DNA from: Dioszegia crocea
Taxonomy: Eukaryota; Basidiomycota; Tremellomycetes; Tremellales; Bulleribasidiaceae
Direction: 5' to 3'
NCBI GenBank assembly: GCA_001600615.1
Contig: BCKK01000010.1
Coordinates: 393,732-457,731 of the forward strand
Length of the DNA stretch: 64,000 bases
Within the stretch, counting starts at the first letter, position 1. The number at the start of each line of letters is the position of its first letter. The notes under the pieces were generated by a model. It was not told the DNA's origin. It searched no databases and saw nothing but the letters and a program-made list of their open reading frames with translations. Of this stretch, positions 35,584 through 47,577 are shown piece after piece. The position numbers were made by a program, and so were the translations under genes.

Positions 35584-37649
35584 ATGGGTTTGCTACATCA
35601 CGGCATGGACTCGCTGTCCCTAAAAGGCAGACGTGCCTCCAACGCCTCCAGCAAGGGCGAAGAAGTAGAGGGCAACGGAGACGATACAAGCCAGCTGGAC
35701 AAGGAGGACGGCAATGTTTTATTGGCGCTCATCAGTCAATGTAAGTAGCCATACCTCGTTTGTGGAGGAATGGAGGCTTGCTAACCATCTCAGTGCGACC
35801 AGGAATGGATCTGACCAAGATTGCTCTCCCTACTTTCGTCCTAGAGCCTCGAAGTCTGTTGGAAAGGATAACGGACTTCTTCGCCCACTCTGAGCTGGTG
35901 TTCGGGTACGTCTTTGGCATCCCTACTGTCCCTGCCTTTTCCGCCGACTACGTCCCTGCCATCTCTGCTGCCCTTAGCTTCTCTGCCGAATATCGACCTC
36001 TTTGACTTCTGCCGCTATTACAACCTCTAGGCAACTTGCTGATCAACAGGGCGGGCAAGCTGGATGATCCAACGGAACGCTTCATGAAGGTTATGACGAT
36101 GTACTTGTCCGGATGGCATATTAAACCTTCAGGCGTCAAAAAACCGTCTCTTTATCCCCTTTCGGCTGTAAGCAGTGCCAGAGCTGACCAACAGCTACAA
36201 CCCCATACTGGGCGAGTTCTACCGAGCGAAATACAGCTATTCAGATGGGTCGGAAGGCTACTACCTCGCCGAACAAGTCTCCCACCACCCCGTAAGCCCA
36301 AATGTCATTCTAAGACTGACTTCAGCCCATTTCAGCCTTCTTCTACTGCTCTCCGAAGAACCACGTCCTCGTAACAGGCGAATTATTGCCGAAAAGCAAG
36401 TTCCTAGGCAACAGTGCGGCGACGATCATGGAGGGAGAAGACAGGATACGACTGTTGGACCGACCCGAGGATGGCGAGTATTGCATCTCGGTGAGTTTTC
36501 TCTTCGAGCCTCACTGATGTCAGATGCCAAATACCTATGCTCGAGGTATCCTATTCGGCAAGCTCATACTGGAGCTATGCGAAATGTCCAGCATTGTTAA
36601 CGCAAAAAATGATGTCAGGGCCGATATCGACTTCAAAGCAAAGGTGTGTTGATGTCTACCGGCCTTACTTGCGCTCTCTCCGCTCTCATCTCTCCTAACT
36701 CTCTACCTCGGCTCCGTGTCTATACGACACCAGCGCACGCCTTGGTCAGCGCGCTACTCCAACCTCCCTATCTTCGATAAGAGAATCCCCCATCTCATCG
36801 CAGCAGCTATGTTTTGTCAACTTGCAAACCCGCGCTAATCTCCAGGGCTGGATATCGGGAGGCTACAATGCAATCGCTGGCCCGATCAAGGCGAAAGGTC
36901 GAACAATAGGCGAAGTCACCGGCCACTGGAATTCCGTCATCGAATACACCGACTCCTCCCGCAAACGCCAAGTACTGTTCGACGCCAATGGTGCTCAGAC
37001 CGTACCGAAGACTGTCCTCCCTGAGTTCGAGCAGGAACCACAGGAATCTCGAAGGTGAGCCATATCTCGACAAAGCTGATTTTAGACTCTGGTCCAAATT
37101 GACGACCGCAATTGCCAATGACGACATGCACGGTGCGACAGCCGAGAAGAATGTAGTTGAGGAACACCAACGAGAGTTAGCCAAGAAGCGAGAGGCTGAG
37201 GGTAAACCCTACCAACAGCGATTCTTCAACAATGTCGGTGGTAACAAGTGGATGCCTAAGTTGGACGTTGACAAGTGAGTCCACTTATGAGCGTGGCTAA
37301 TGTAGCCTACCCAAAGATCCCGCAGAGATGGAGAGGGCGATCAAGGAGTTTGTTTTCGGTTCGGCGGATAAGGCTCCAAAGGGTGAATCGTCGAGTACTG
37401 CCCAGGCGTCAACTTCGACAGTGCCAGTCTCATCTGCCATGTCTCCCCAGTCTAGCGGCTCGCCCGTCAAGTCGAAGCTTGCATCGTCGACTGTGCCAGA
37501 CAGCGCCTCGAGCTCTGTATCCAATCTTAGCACTGCGGAGCCTCGTAAGTCTGCCTCTGACCACGCTGACGATAGCCGCTGTGACGACTGCACCTGGACC
37601 ACCTGCTCCCGGACCAAAGGCGACTCATCCGATTGTTGTATCAAAGTAG
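35584..37649 (+). CDS. Oxysterol-binding protein (Kes1/Osh4-type)
   Basis: Ten exons: 35584-35740, 35794-35905, 36050-36145, 36195-36291, 36326-36490, 36524-36643, 36846-37054, 37086-37274, 37306-37544, 37576-37649 (485 aa). It has no PH domain, as in the short Osh4/Kes1 class. The ORD core includes [15 protein letters not shown], the family signature [25 protein letters not shown] and [15 protein letters not shown]. These proteins exchange sterol and PI4P between membranes. A Ser-, Thr- and Pro-rich tail follows. Two introns are long for this genome (144 and 202 nt), while four others are 31-34 nt. The donor after KKP (GTCTCT) is unusual but is required for the YNPILGEF join. Confidence 0.9.
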
Positions 37650-38032
37650 GAATTTGCGATAGTGTGAGGAAGATATATGATTAGTCTAATTTACGCCCGA
37701 CCCTGTTGAGCGTTTCGGAGATCTGACCCGAACCCAGGCCAATCTCTACAACAGCTCTTCGTGATGGGGTGTATAGAACATCACTGAGAATCGCTCCTGA
37801 GATGAGAAAGATCGGAAAGATCGTAGGGTATGGAATCAAGACCAGCCCCGACATTCACAGCCAGAGTCGTTAAGCGACGATCATCACGCTGACTCTCCAG
37901 ACACAGTCAACCTCGTCAAGCCTCTATAGTCGAAGCGTATCTCTATACAAGCTAAACCCAGAAGTATTTACAATCAAGAAAACAAATCCCCGCCTCACGA
38001 AATGAAAAATCTCCACCACTCTGTCGACGTGC

Positions 38033-38986
38033 TCAAGCATCAACCTTGCTCTTCCGCTTCTTCTAACAATCAGCCTTGTCAAACCTCCACTCACCTTCTT
38101 CTCCGGGGCATCATCCGTCTTCTTGCTCTTCTTGCCCTCGCTCGCCGCGACAGGTAGGGCCTTTGGCGCTGGGGTAGGTGCCTGGAATTGAGGCTGGGGG
38201 ATGGGCTTGACCGGCACTTCGTCGTCATCCGAATCATCATCCGAGTCATCGTCCGAGCTGTCACTAGACGAAGGGCTCTCGGCCGCTGCGGCTACTTGCT
38301 GACTATCAGCAAAGTTAAACCTCGCACTCACAGCTGCAAAAGCTTCAGAAGGCCCATTCTTGTAGTCTGCTTCTTTTGCCAGGTAATCTGCACTGGCAAG
38401 TTTGTATGCGCCAGAATATTCCTAACGTCAGCGAAGTCACAACAAAAACCCACCTCCTTCTCATCCGCCGTCATTCCTTTCCACCTTGCCGCGATGGCCT
38501 GGAGGACCTCCTGGTATGGCGCACCTTCAGGTAGGCCCTTGCGCATATCTTCTCTGACCTCGTTCTGGAACAAGAGGTAGGCGGACGCAGGGCGTTTAGG
38601 CGCATTGGGATCCTTGATTTTCTTCTCTTTCGTAGGTTTACGGCCACGCTTGGCACCAGTGACAGCGGGGCCCGTGACGGCGAAGGTAGGCACGGCAGCA
38701 GCTGCAGCAGCGGGGTTGTCGACTGGCGCAGCGTTCTTCCGGGGTTTGGTGACTGGAGCAGGGGCGGCCGGGGCAGGAGCAGGCACTTGATTGAACATCG
38801 GCATCATGGGGAGGGAGACGCCTAGGGTTGCAGGCGCACTCGACGCAAAGTCATTGACTGCCTTGGCACATTCAGTCATTGCCGCAGCGACGGTGCTGAA
38901 TGAGTTGATCATCTGGAGTTAGCGCTGTAGATGACCAGACTCACTGTCTGGCGCTTGCGCTCCATCTCCATGAATGTTGGGTCCAT
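38033..38986 (-). CDS. HMG-box chromatin protein
   Basis: Five exons on the minus strand: 38986-38945, 38912-38454, 38421-38332, 38298-38095, 38062-38033 (274 aa). A proline/alanine-rich N-terminal half precedes GAKRGRKPTKEKKIKDPNAP, then KRPASAYLLFQNEVREDM and EVLQAIAARWKGM, the NHP6-type single HMG box. A Ser/Asp run follows (SSDSSDDDSDDDSDDDE), then a Lys-rich end (KKRKSKVDA). HMG-box proteins bend DNA with little sequence preference. The box plus an acidic tail resembles HMGB or SSRP1-like architecture more than plain Nhp6. Introns are 32-33 nt. It is divergent from the LEA2-like gene across a 572-base region with a CGG palindrome. Confidence 0.9.
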
Positions 38987-39558
38987 TGCGTTGACTGATC
39001 GCGTCAGCCATGAATTCCCGCGTAGAGTGGGGCGTGGATGTGAGGATCCCCACACGCAGCGAGGTATGCTCATATAGCTTGATGAGTGAGGTGAACATAC
39101 CTTGTCTTGGAAGAAGTAAGTCGCGTTGATGAGTGTGGGATTGATTAGATTAGTAATTGATGTCAACAAGGGGATGTTGAAAAGAGTTGACTAATCTGGG
39201 GCTGTTTGTATTCAGTTTCGACTAGTCCCCACCCAATCTTAATCGGCCCCACTCTTGGTTTTCTAATCGGACATGAACCAATCTCCGTGAATTTCCTAAT
39301 CGGACATGTCCGATCGCTTTAAACTCTAATGCGGCAACTCAGCGATCATCATTAGGCTGTGCATTCAGTTTTCAACCCCTTCAACTCTCCGTATCATTGC
39401 TGCACTACTTAAAGCCTTCTTAGGAGACCACAACAGGATCTCACTCTCCAGACGATACAAAAAGAACGACAGCGAAAGCTGCAGGCGTCGCCAAGGAATC
39501 ATCCATTGCCACTGTCCACTCCCTTTCTCAACCCTTCATCACCGCCCCTTTCGCTGAG
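38987..39558. promoter_or_regulatory. Divergent promoter region HMG-box / LEA2-like with CGG palindrome
   Basis: The region has no gene. A perfect 16-bp palindrome (ATCGGACATGTCCGAT, 39299-39314) contains CGG-N6-CCG, the layout bound by fungal zinc-cluster factors. The half CTAATCGGACATG also occurs at 39263-39275, 33 bases before the copy at 39296-39308. TAATCGG appears a third time near 39239-39245. Confidence 0.6.
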
Positions 39559-40914
39559 ATGGCATACAGGGACGACGACTACCAACCGCGTATACCACGC
39601 AATACTTCCTTTCAGCCTACGCCCAACTCCCTGCTAGCTTCAGCCCAACATCAACCCTACGCCGATCCCCATCAGCCCCAGCGTCAATCTTACGGCTACA
39701 ACCCCCGTCAATCTCAGTATCAGCAGCAGTATCAAGACGATCCGGATGATAAGCCGCTACGGCCACTTTACTATGAGCAAGGAGAAGATCGGGATGAGAG
39801 GTTTGATGTGAGGGCGGATTTTGATGGGAAGGGGCCGAGATGGAGTGAAATGTATGGGACGGGCAAGGGCGATCCGAGAAAGTAGGTCTTGGTGTGCCTG
39901 GTGTTGGACTTTGGCTGATTATGTAGTTATGCCGCTTCGGAAAGCCGACCGCCGCCAAGTAGTTATAGTCAATCGATCGCCCCGAAATCCGCCATGAATG
40001 GTGCATCTCGCGAAGAGCTAGTCTCGGTTCCGGTTCTCGGGCCAGAGTAAGTATCGCTTAAGCTTTACCACCAGCCCTCACTGATCCATACTGCAGATGG
40101 CACAAGTCTGAACTACACGAGCTGTCACGCCGGGGCAGATCTGAAGTACGGAAAGAGAAGCGGCAAAAGGTCTGGCGCGAGTGGATGCGGGATCAACGAG
40201 GGGTGTGTGGAATGACATGGTTGACTCGCAAAGCGTTGATTATTGGTTTGTGCTGTTTGGTACTCGCGTGGGTCCACGGTTCTCCAATGACGTTGCGAGT
40301 TGAGCTCACTCTGCAGTACTGCCGTTGTGCTATTCGTCACTATCCCCCGAAATCCTTCATACGCCTTCTACGTTCCCGAGCCATTCTCAGTTGACAACTC
40401 TACTGTGCAATTCGCCAGAACGCCCGCCAACTTTTCCTTTACCGGGAATGTGAACGTATTGGGTGAGCTATCCCAGACTTAGTAGACAATAGCAAAGGCT
40501 GATCCTTTAGCCGACACGACAAGCTCTTACATACCCCTTCAATTCTCAGACATCGAAGTACAGCTATATCACTATACGACCGGCAAACGAATCGCCACAG
40601 GCAATTACGGGCGGCACAAAGTGAAGAAGGGGAACGCAGAGCCTGTCGCTATTCCTGTTCAATTCTCATATACCGCCGAAAACGCAACCGACACCACTTG
40701 TAAGTCTTCTTTGGCACAACTTGTCAAATGCTGATGTTTAGGGAACGATATATACTCTGCTTGTGGCCATAAGTGGACAGGCACCGTACGCCCACTTTTA
40801 CGATTACGACTAGTCCTAAAGTCCAAACTTGTCGGCTTGGTCACTCATCCCGAAACATCCACCTCGATCAATGATGTGGTTTGCCCGTTCGAACTGCCTG
40901 GTAATTCTGTATAA
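39559..40914 (+). CDS. LEA2/WHy-like single-pass membrane protein
   Basis: Six exons: 39559-39881, 39927-40046, 40097-40267, 40317-40462, 40511-40699, 40742-40914 (373 aa). The N-terminal half is disordered (Gln, Pro, Tyr-rich). A basic stretch (EVRKEKRQKVWREWMR) precedes one membrane helix (LIIGLCCLVLA, then VVLFVTIPR). Beyond it is a beta-rich domain starting near FSFTGNVNVLADTTSSYIPL, as in the LEA2 (water stress/hypersensitive response, NDR1-like) fold common in basidiomycete membrane proteins. The function is unknown, possibly at the cell surface or vacuole. All splice phases agree. Family assignment rests on pattern only. Confidence 0.7.
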
Positions 40915-41207
40915 TGACGATTTGTGGACATTGCTGGATAGTCTGTATGTACTATCTTATGTATGCCTAATGCTGCTTGGCCTAGTGCTACACTGACATG
41001 TTCCAGCGCGAATGTCAGCTAACGGTAGCTTGTTCAACAGTAATACATGATACGACAATGCATCGTTCTCAATGATTCAGGCACTATCTACCGCTATCTA
41101 CTGCTGATTCTACATTACACTGCACTACTCATCCGCCAGTCTCACCTCCCCCCCTCTTCACAACACCCTGCTACATTCCCTCAAACACATCTCCAGTGCA
41201 CATCTCC
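40915..41207. other. Convergent 3' region
   Basis: About 290 bases between two convergent stops. It contains the 3' ends of the LEA2-like gene and of the minus-strand gene. No gene is seen. Confidence 0.5.
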
Positions 41208-42921
41208 TTAATACCTCCTCGAGCTCTCCGCCGCAATCTTCGCCCTACTAACCGCCGCCGCTCCCGCCCTTCGTCGCTGTTCCACCTCAGTAACGTCCGA
41301 CCCAATCCGAGTCCCCGAGCTAAACTTGCGAGACCAAGGACCCGGAGCTAACATCCACAGCTCGACCGGCGGGATACGAGGGTTGTATGCCGGAACGACT
41401 GGCCTGAGGATCGGCGAAGCAGGCGTCAATGTGAGTATCGGCATACCAGTCCCGATTCCAATCCCTCTAATGACCCGTTGCTTCACTCGCTTGTCGTCCA
41501 AACCCGCATTATCGTCCTGTATAGCTGGCAAACCAGGTACGAGCAAGAATTTCCTCTTTAGCGCAAAGGCAAGTGGTTTTGCCAACTTTGTCGCAATCCG
41601 GTTGAACAAGCCAGTCCCAGGACGTGGTCCATTACAGGTGGGGTAGGTGTAACTTGGCATCCAGTTACTGCTGTGTAGTTTCCGAGGAGTAGAGCTGGGC
41701 CGTTTATTCGGGGTGGACCTGGGAACAGTTGGGAGTGGAGCGATGGTTCCGGTCGGAGTGACACTGGATGTCGTCTGCGCCGTATTGACCGTTCGGGGCG
41801 GGGGAGCGGAGTTGGGCGCTTTCGGCTGGGTGGGATTAGGAGCAGCTGTGATTGGGGTGGTTGTTCGGGTGGGTGTGGCACGGAGCTCTGTAGCCGGCCC
41901 CGCGGCGAGCTGCTGGACCATCTGGACTGCCTGAGTTGCCTGAACCGTCGTGACCCTCTGGACTGCCTGTTTCGCCTGGACTGTCTGAATTGTCTGGACT
42001 GTCTGAATCGTCCTCTTTGTCAGGCATGACTTGGGAGGGGCGCGCGCCGGTCCCTTGGACCTCTGGGGGAGTTGATGCGTGGTCGTGATATCGGTCATAG
42101 GTGCAGCAGCGGTGAAAAGGGCGACGCGTGGTGTCGGATCGAAGTTGACAATAGTGATCCTGTCGGCGCCAGTGTTGTTTGCAGGGCCGACGTTGTACTG
42201 TGTGATCAGCCATGTCTGGCCACATCCTGACTGTAGCCTCGCGACTTACCTTCTTGACTGGTTCTGCGATCCCAAATAACGTCCGCCAATCCCGCATCCA
42301 CTTCTTGCCCCTCAAGAACTCACTCCCCGCCCTCAATCGATCCAAAGTCTCCTTGGTCGTTCCATCTTCGTGCAATCCCGAGCGCATGACCAACATGGCC
42401 TCATCAGAAGCAGGCAGCCGACACACCGATCGGGCACCTCGCGTCTTGGCCAAGATGGTGTACTGGGCATCACAGACGTCGATATATTTGCCTATGTCCT
42501 TGAATTGGATTTGCCGATTGATGATGTGTGTAGTTGTGATGTTGAGCTGGGTGTCTGACGAGGCTGTAATGACAATCACGTCGATGAAGGCCGATATCTT
42601 CGTATTGAGATGGGGGTAGATGGCCGCCCCGCGGGCCTGGGTGTCAGTGGCGAGCGCGCGTTGTGTCTCTCCATTATCTAAGCGAAAATGGAAACTTACC
42701 TTGAGCTGAGCAATCAAGTTTGATGGAACGGTTGGGCATGATTGGTCAAAGTAGATGACAGCGTTCGAGAGGCTATGTATGCGGATACCATTGATGGCGT
42801 CAAGGGCGATCGATTGCGGTGGAGTTTCATGCTGGGTGGCGAGTGGCTTCTTGAGCCCATTCCCACCTCCAGCTTGATCAGTCCCGATTGGTGTAGTCAT
42901 CGTGCTGCGCGGGGAGGTCAT
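41208..42921 (-). CDS. Unrecognised protein with TVQ-rich repeat tract
   Basis: Three exons on the minus strand: 42921-42700, 42636-42250, 42197-41208 (532 aa). The N-terminal third looks globular: SNAVIYFDQSCPTVPSNLIA, then ARGAAIYPHLNTKISAFIDV, and SVCRLPASDEAMLVMRSGLH. The pattern of a strand, a helix and GAAIYPHL is faintly BRCT-like but not convincing. After TPRVALFTAAAPM the protein becomes low complexity, with a run built on TVQ/AVQ (41920-42010), then Thr/Pro-rich sequence. The end is basic. Intron 1 (63 nt) is in phase without a stop. In an alternative frame the repeat would read as a Ser/Asp/Gly repeat, but the second splice fixes the TVQ frame. Confidence 0.6.
41925..42012. repeat. 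Imperfect coding minisatellite (CTGTCTGAATTGTCTGGA type)
   Basis: Degenerate units of nine bases such as CTGGACTGC and CTGTCTGAA are repeated about nine times. They encode the TVQ/AVQ tract on the minus strand. Such tracts commonly vary in copy number between strains. Confidence 0.7.
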
Positions 42922-43521
42922 GTCTGATATTCATTAGCGAGTGAAGTGGGTAAGGAAGGCAGGATACAGACCTTAGTGGCGAATCTTTGTAATCGCCCCA
43001 AATCAGGAAACGAGCAGATCACAGGTATACCCGACCCCCTGTAGTACTGTCTTCGACGGAAGCTGCCGCAGCTGCGGAGCGCCTGGGAGGTTTATTGACC
43101 TCAAGGAGTGTTTTGTACGGGGTCTCAATGACGGATGTGAAGTTCAAGAGGGAAGGGAAAGATCAAAGATCGAGTCTTTATATAGGCAACCTGTGAGACA
43201 GGCACGGAATGGCGGGTTCAGGGGCAGCGGGGCAGTGGTCAGCTGCCCTCGGTCTCGTCTGGGCTCTTGCACAGCTTTCCAGGATTTGAGCTGTTAATCA
43301 TCCATATTGATGCACGATATGCTGTGACTATGTACAACGGTTCTGCAGCGCACAGCTCAGACGATAACGCTAGTAGTGAACCGGCAAAAGGCCAACTTTG
43401 GTGCTGAAACCACTCAAAATTCCCCATTTGGGAAAGACTGGCACGATCTGCTGGCACAAGTAGAATTTGACACTTCAACGCATCTGCATTTCTTCTATCT
43501 GAGTCCAATTACCATAGGTAC
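42922..43521. other. Intergenic with CCGCAGCTGCGG palindrome
   Basis: No gene is supported. A perfect 12-bp palindrome (CCGCAGCTGCGG, 43066-43077) lies 145 bases upstream of the start of the TVQ-repeat gene. The right half is the 3' region of the TPI gene. Confidence 0.5.
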
Positions 43522-44526
<1,005 letters not shown>

Positions 44527-44794
44527 TTTATCTGTGCTGTGTGAGGATAGGGTAGGTGTAAAGGTATGAAGAGTGACGGACGACAACAATATATCCGAAA
44601 TCAATGCTCTTGCAGCAGCCCCAGCGGAAGAGGGATGTGGGGTCCCCGGGGCCGAGCGGGAGTAAGCGGACATTCCCGAACGTGGCACTTACGTCATGGC
44701 GTGAGGTGGAGGCTGTCCGCCTTGAAGGCTGGAGCATGGGAACGATCGTCCTTCTGTGGACATCGTCCATATCCTCCATATCATTCAAGGCAAT

Positions 44795-45581
44795 ATGACC
44801 GACAAGACAGACCAGAGTATCTCTTCGGAGGAACTGCACACTCCCACCAATCCCAAATCTAGCCTGAACCTTGCACCGGGAGTCACCATCTCCGATCTTC
44901 AGGCCTTCCACATCGGCGTTGTGTTTGATCTGTTCCAGGGCAAGGGCACCCGGGCCAAGTTGGTTGATGCATTCAGTGAGGATGCGGTATATGAGGATCT
45001 GTTCGCAGACTGCAAGAATCGGGAAGAAGTTGGTAAGTCCCAATCGCGACGATCGCAAATCTTACCCAATCTCAAACAAATCACTTCAGTTCCATTCTCC
45101 GCAATCTCGAGCTCACACCTCAGCTGGTCAACTCCTAAACCTTCCTAAACTCCTCTCATCAGCAGAAACTAACTCTCACCTCATCACCTCCGTCAAACCC
45201 AGTACGACCTCGACCGGATCCCGAGCCTCAGTCTCAGCCGATGAGATCCAGGTCAAGTTCAACCACACGTTCGTATTCAAATCGCCCTTACCCGAAGGAG
45301 CCAGTAGTGTCACTATGGATACCACGTTGATGGTCTACTCGGCGGAGACGGAGGGTAAGGTGGTCAGACTGCAAGATCGCCCGGATGAAAAGATCCCGAC
45401 GAACGGTTTCATCAATGTGAGTTGTCTCCATTTCTGGAGTACCTAATACCCAGGGGCAATAGGTCAGGTGCTGATGCCTCAGATGATCCGCAAGATGAAT
45501 GCTGTTGGTGTACCCAAGGTGTCTTCCCTCCCAAAAGACGACAAGGAGGATGCGGAGAGCGTTTTGAAGCATCAGCGATAG
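44795..45581 (+). CDS. Small NTF2/SnoaL-like protein
   Basis: Three exons: 44795-45032, 45124-45416, 45483-45581 (209 aa). A helix (ISDLQAFHIGVVFDLFQGKG) is followed by LVDAFSEDAVYEDLFADCKN, and the beta strands include DEIQVKFNHTFVFKSPL and TMDTTLMVYSAE. This order suggests the NTF2/SnoaL or lipocalin-like fold seen in many fungal hypothetical proteins; I infer this from pattern only. The end is an unstructured charged tail (SSLPKDDKEDAESVLK). It starts 268 bases from the divergent TPI gene. No function can be assigned. Confidence 0.65.
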
Positions 45582-45888
45582 TTAGCAGGACCTTACTCCA
45601 TCATAGATACGAAGTAAATATGTAACATAGACGAATTATACAAACAGCACGATCGATCAACACTATAGAACGCAAACAGTTGAACCGATCGTGAATATTC
45701 CAGACGTCCCAACTTCTCATCTCCCTATACTCCAAATCCCCTTCATCTCACCGCCATTATGAGTCGATACGTCAAGGATGGGATAAACACAAGACCACAC
45801 GACGAGGCTCTGGGTGACGCCGTCTCATCATATAATGCTATTCATGTCAGCTCTGAACGACAAGACACAAGCTTGGGCCGAGTTCAAC
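45582..45888. other. Convergent 3' region
   Basis: This 307-base gap lies between the NTF2-like stop and the G-alpha stop. Short frames here are shadows. No gene is seen. Confidence 0.5.
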
Positions 45889-47577
45889 TCACGCCATATC
45901 CCTCAAGTTCTGCCTCACAATCGTATCCAGCACAGCCGACATGACGACCTAACCATCAGCTCCACCCACACAAATAGATACCCAGGACTCACTTTGATAT
46001 TCTCACTATTGGTCGCAGTGGTCGGATAGGCATAAATGGTCTTTTCGGGGTGTTTGTTCAATGCAAAGAAGTTGCGCTTGAAGAAATCGACCACTTCGGT
46101 CGAGGAGTCAGGCTTGCCTGTGTAATCGGGGAAATGGTCGGTTATTTGTTGGGTTGGGTCGAGGAGTTTTGTGGCGAGGACGTCGACTTTGTTTAGGAAG
46201 AGGATCTGGTTGTTAGCTTGGTACATGTATGGGTGAGCATATTAAGGGGTTGATACGGGAACAGGGACAGGAAGAGGAAGAGGATAAGGACGGGATTGGG
46301 TTGATATTAGAAGATCAGACGGGGAGGGAAGTCGCTGGTAGTTGGAATGCTTAGGGGCCAGTACTGTCGCGAAGACTCACGATGGAAGATTTGATGAACC
46401 CTGGAATGTCAGCTTGGTCTCTCTTGAGGCCTTCAACGAGGATCAGAACTTACACTGAGAATTGACAATCGACTCAAACAAGATCAAAGCCTCGACCATA
46501 CCATTACTATCTGCCATATCAGCTTCTTTCCTCATCACGGACGCATAAGCTCACCTCGATCTTCAATAATGCAAGCGTTGTAATCACTCAACGAAACCAA
46601 GAATAGGATAGAAGTGACATCTTCGAAGCATGAAGCCCATTTCCTCCGTTCAGACCTGGACACATCAGCCTTTACTCACATAAACCGATTCCAACACTCA
46701 CCTCTGTCCACCCACATCAAACAGCCGGACAATCATATCACCCAAATCAAACCGGGTCTCACTTATCCCAGTCGTCTTTGATCGGACGCGCAGGATGTCG
46801 GGTTGAGTAGGGAGATAGCCGTTATCAAAGAGACGGTCGAGGTGGGAGTAGAAGTAGGGCAAATTTTCTTGTCTACCATATCAGCCTCTATACCCTACTA
46901 CCAGATTACAGACTTACAGAGCATATTCGTGTGCCTTGGAATAAACCTCCCGGACCCCCACATCACTCCATAATGCCCTCAATGCCTCCAAATACTTCAC
47001 TGGGAACTTCTCGCCCGTGTTGATGGGGATCTCATTATCGACCAATTGGATATGTTTGCGATTGGCAACTGAGACGGCGATCCCTAGATCGTCCATCGTA
47101 TCGATGATTGACCGCATGCCGCCCACAATGTTGGAAAAGACGATTTTTCTAGCGTGTCAGCGGTCTTCCTGACGGGATGGAGGTAGTGCTTAAGCCTGCG
47201 AAGGGGACATACCTGTAATCCTCTACTTCATCTGGGGTGTATGGCCGATTGTTCAGAAAACGCATTTGCTTCAGCCTGATTGATCAGCTCATACTACGTA
47301 GTGATCTGTAGTGATCGCGCTGACCACTCACACTGTCGACTTCCCACTCGCGCCTGCTCCCAATAGCAACAGCTTGACCTCTTTCGCCATCTTCTTTTCA
47401 TCCTAAGTCGTCAGTTGAGGTTCACATCATAGAGAAAGACCCCCAAGGAAAAGTTCCAGCTCATCACGCGGACGACTTCAACCAACCACTCACCTCTTTC
47501 AGCGCCTTATCGATCGCCCGACTCCGTTCCGCCCCTGCGGTATCCATCGCCGCTAGTGAAGAAGACGTACAGCCCAT
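45889..47577 (-). CDS. Heterotrimeric G-protein alpha subunit, divergent
   Basis: Ten exons on the minus strand: 47577-47494, 47402-47332, 47275-47213, 47148-46919, 46873-46702, 46655-46555, 46510-46454, 46400-46381, 46205-45993, 45948-45889 (356 aa). The start MGCTSSS carries the Gly-2 myristoylation and Cys-3 palmitoylation sites. The P-loop is GAGASGKST where nearly all G-alphas have GAGESGKST. Switch I is [13 protein letters not shown], and switch II DVGGQRSERRKW is normal. The guanine motif is FLNKVD instead of the usual NKKD or NKQD. The nucleotide-base motif is TTAT in place of TCAT. Fungal G-alphas relay pheromone or nutrient signals. This one belongs to a divergent class. A 20-nt micro-exon is flanked by a 175-nt intron with a CT-rich tract. 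Confidence 0.92.

Noticed and set aside
41836..42250. Continuous minus-strand frame reading the repeat as Ser/Asp/Gly
   Set aside because: It reads through an intron with a clear GTAAGT donor and CACACAG acceptor. Splicing gives YNVGPANNTGADRIT and a full-length product.
41208..42921. Dbf4/BRCT-type identity for the TVQ-repeat protein
   Set aside because: The first part is only faintly BRCT-like, and the Dbf4 zinc finger is absent.
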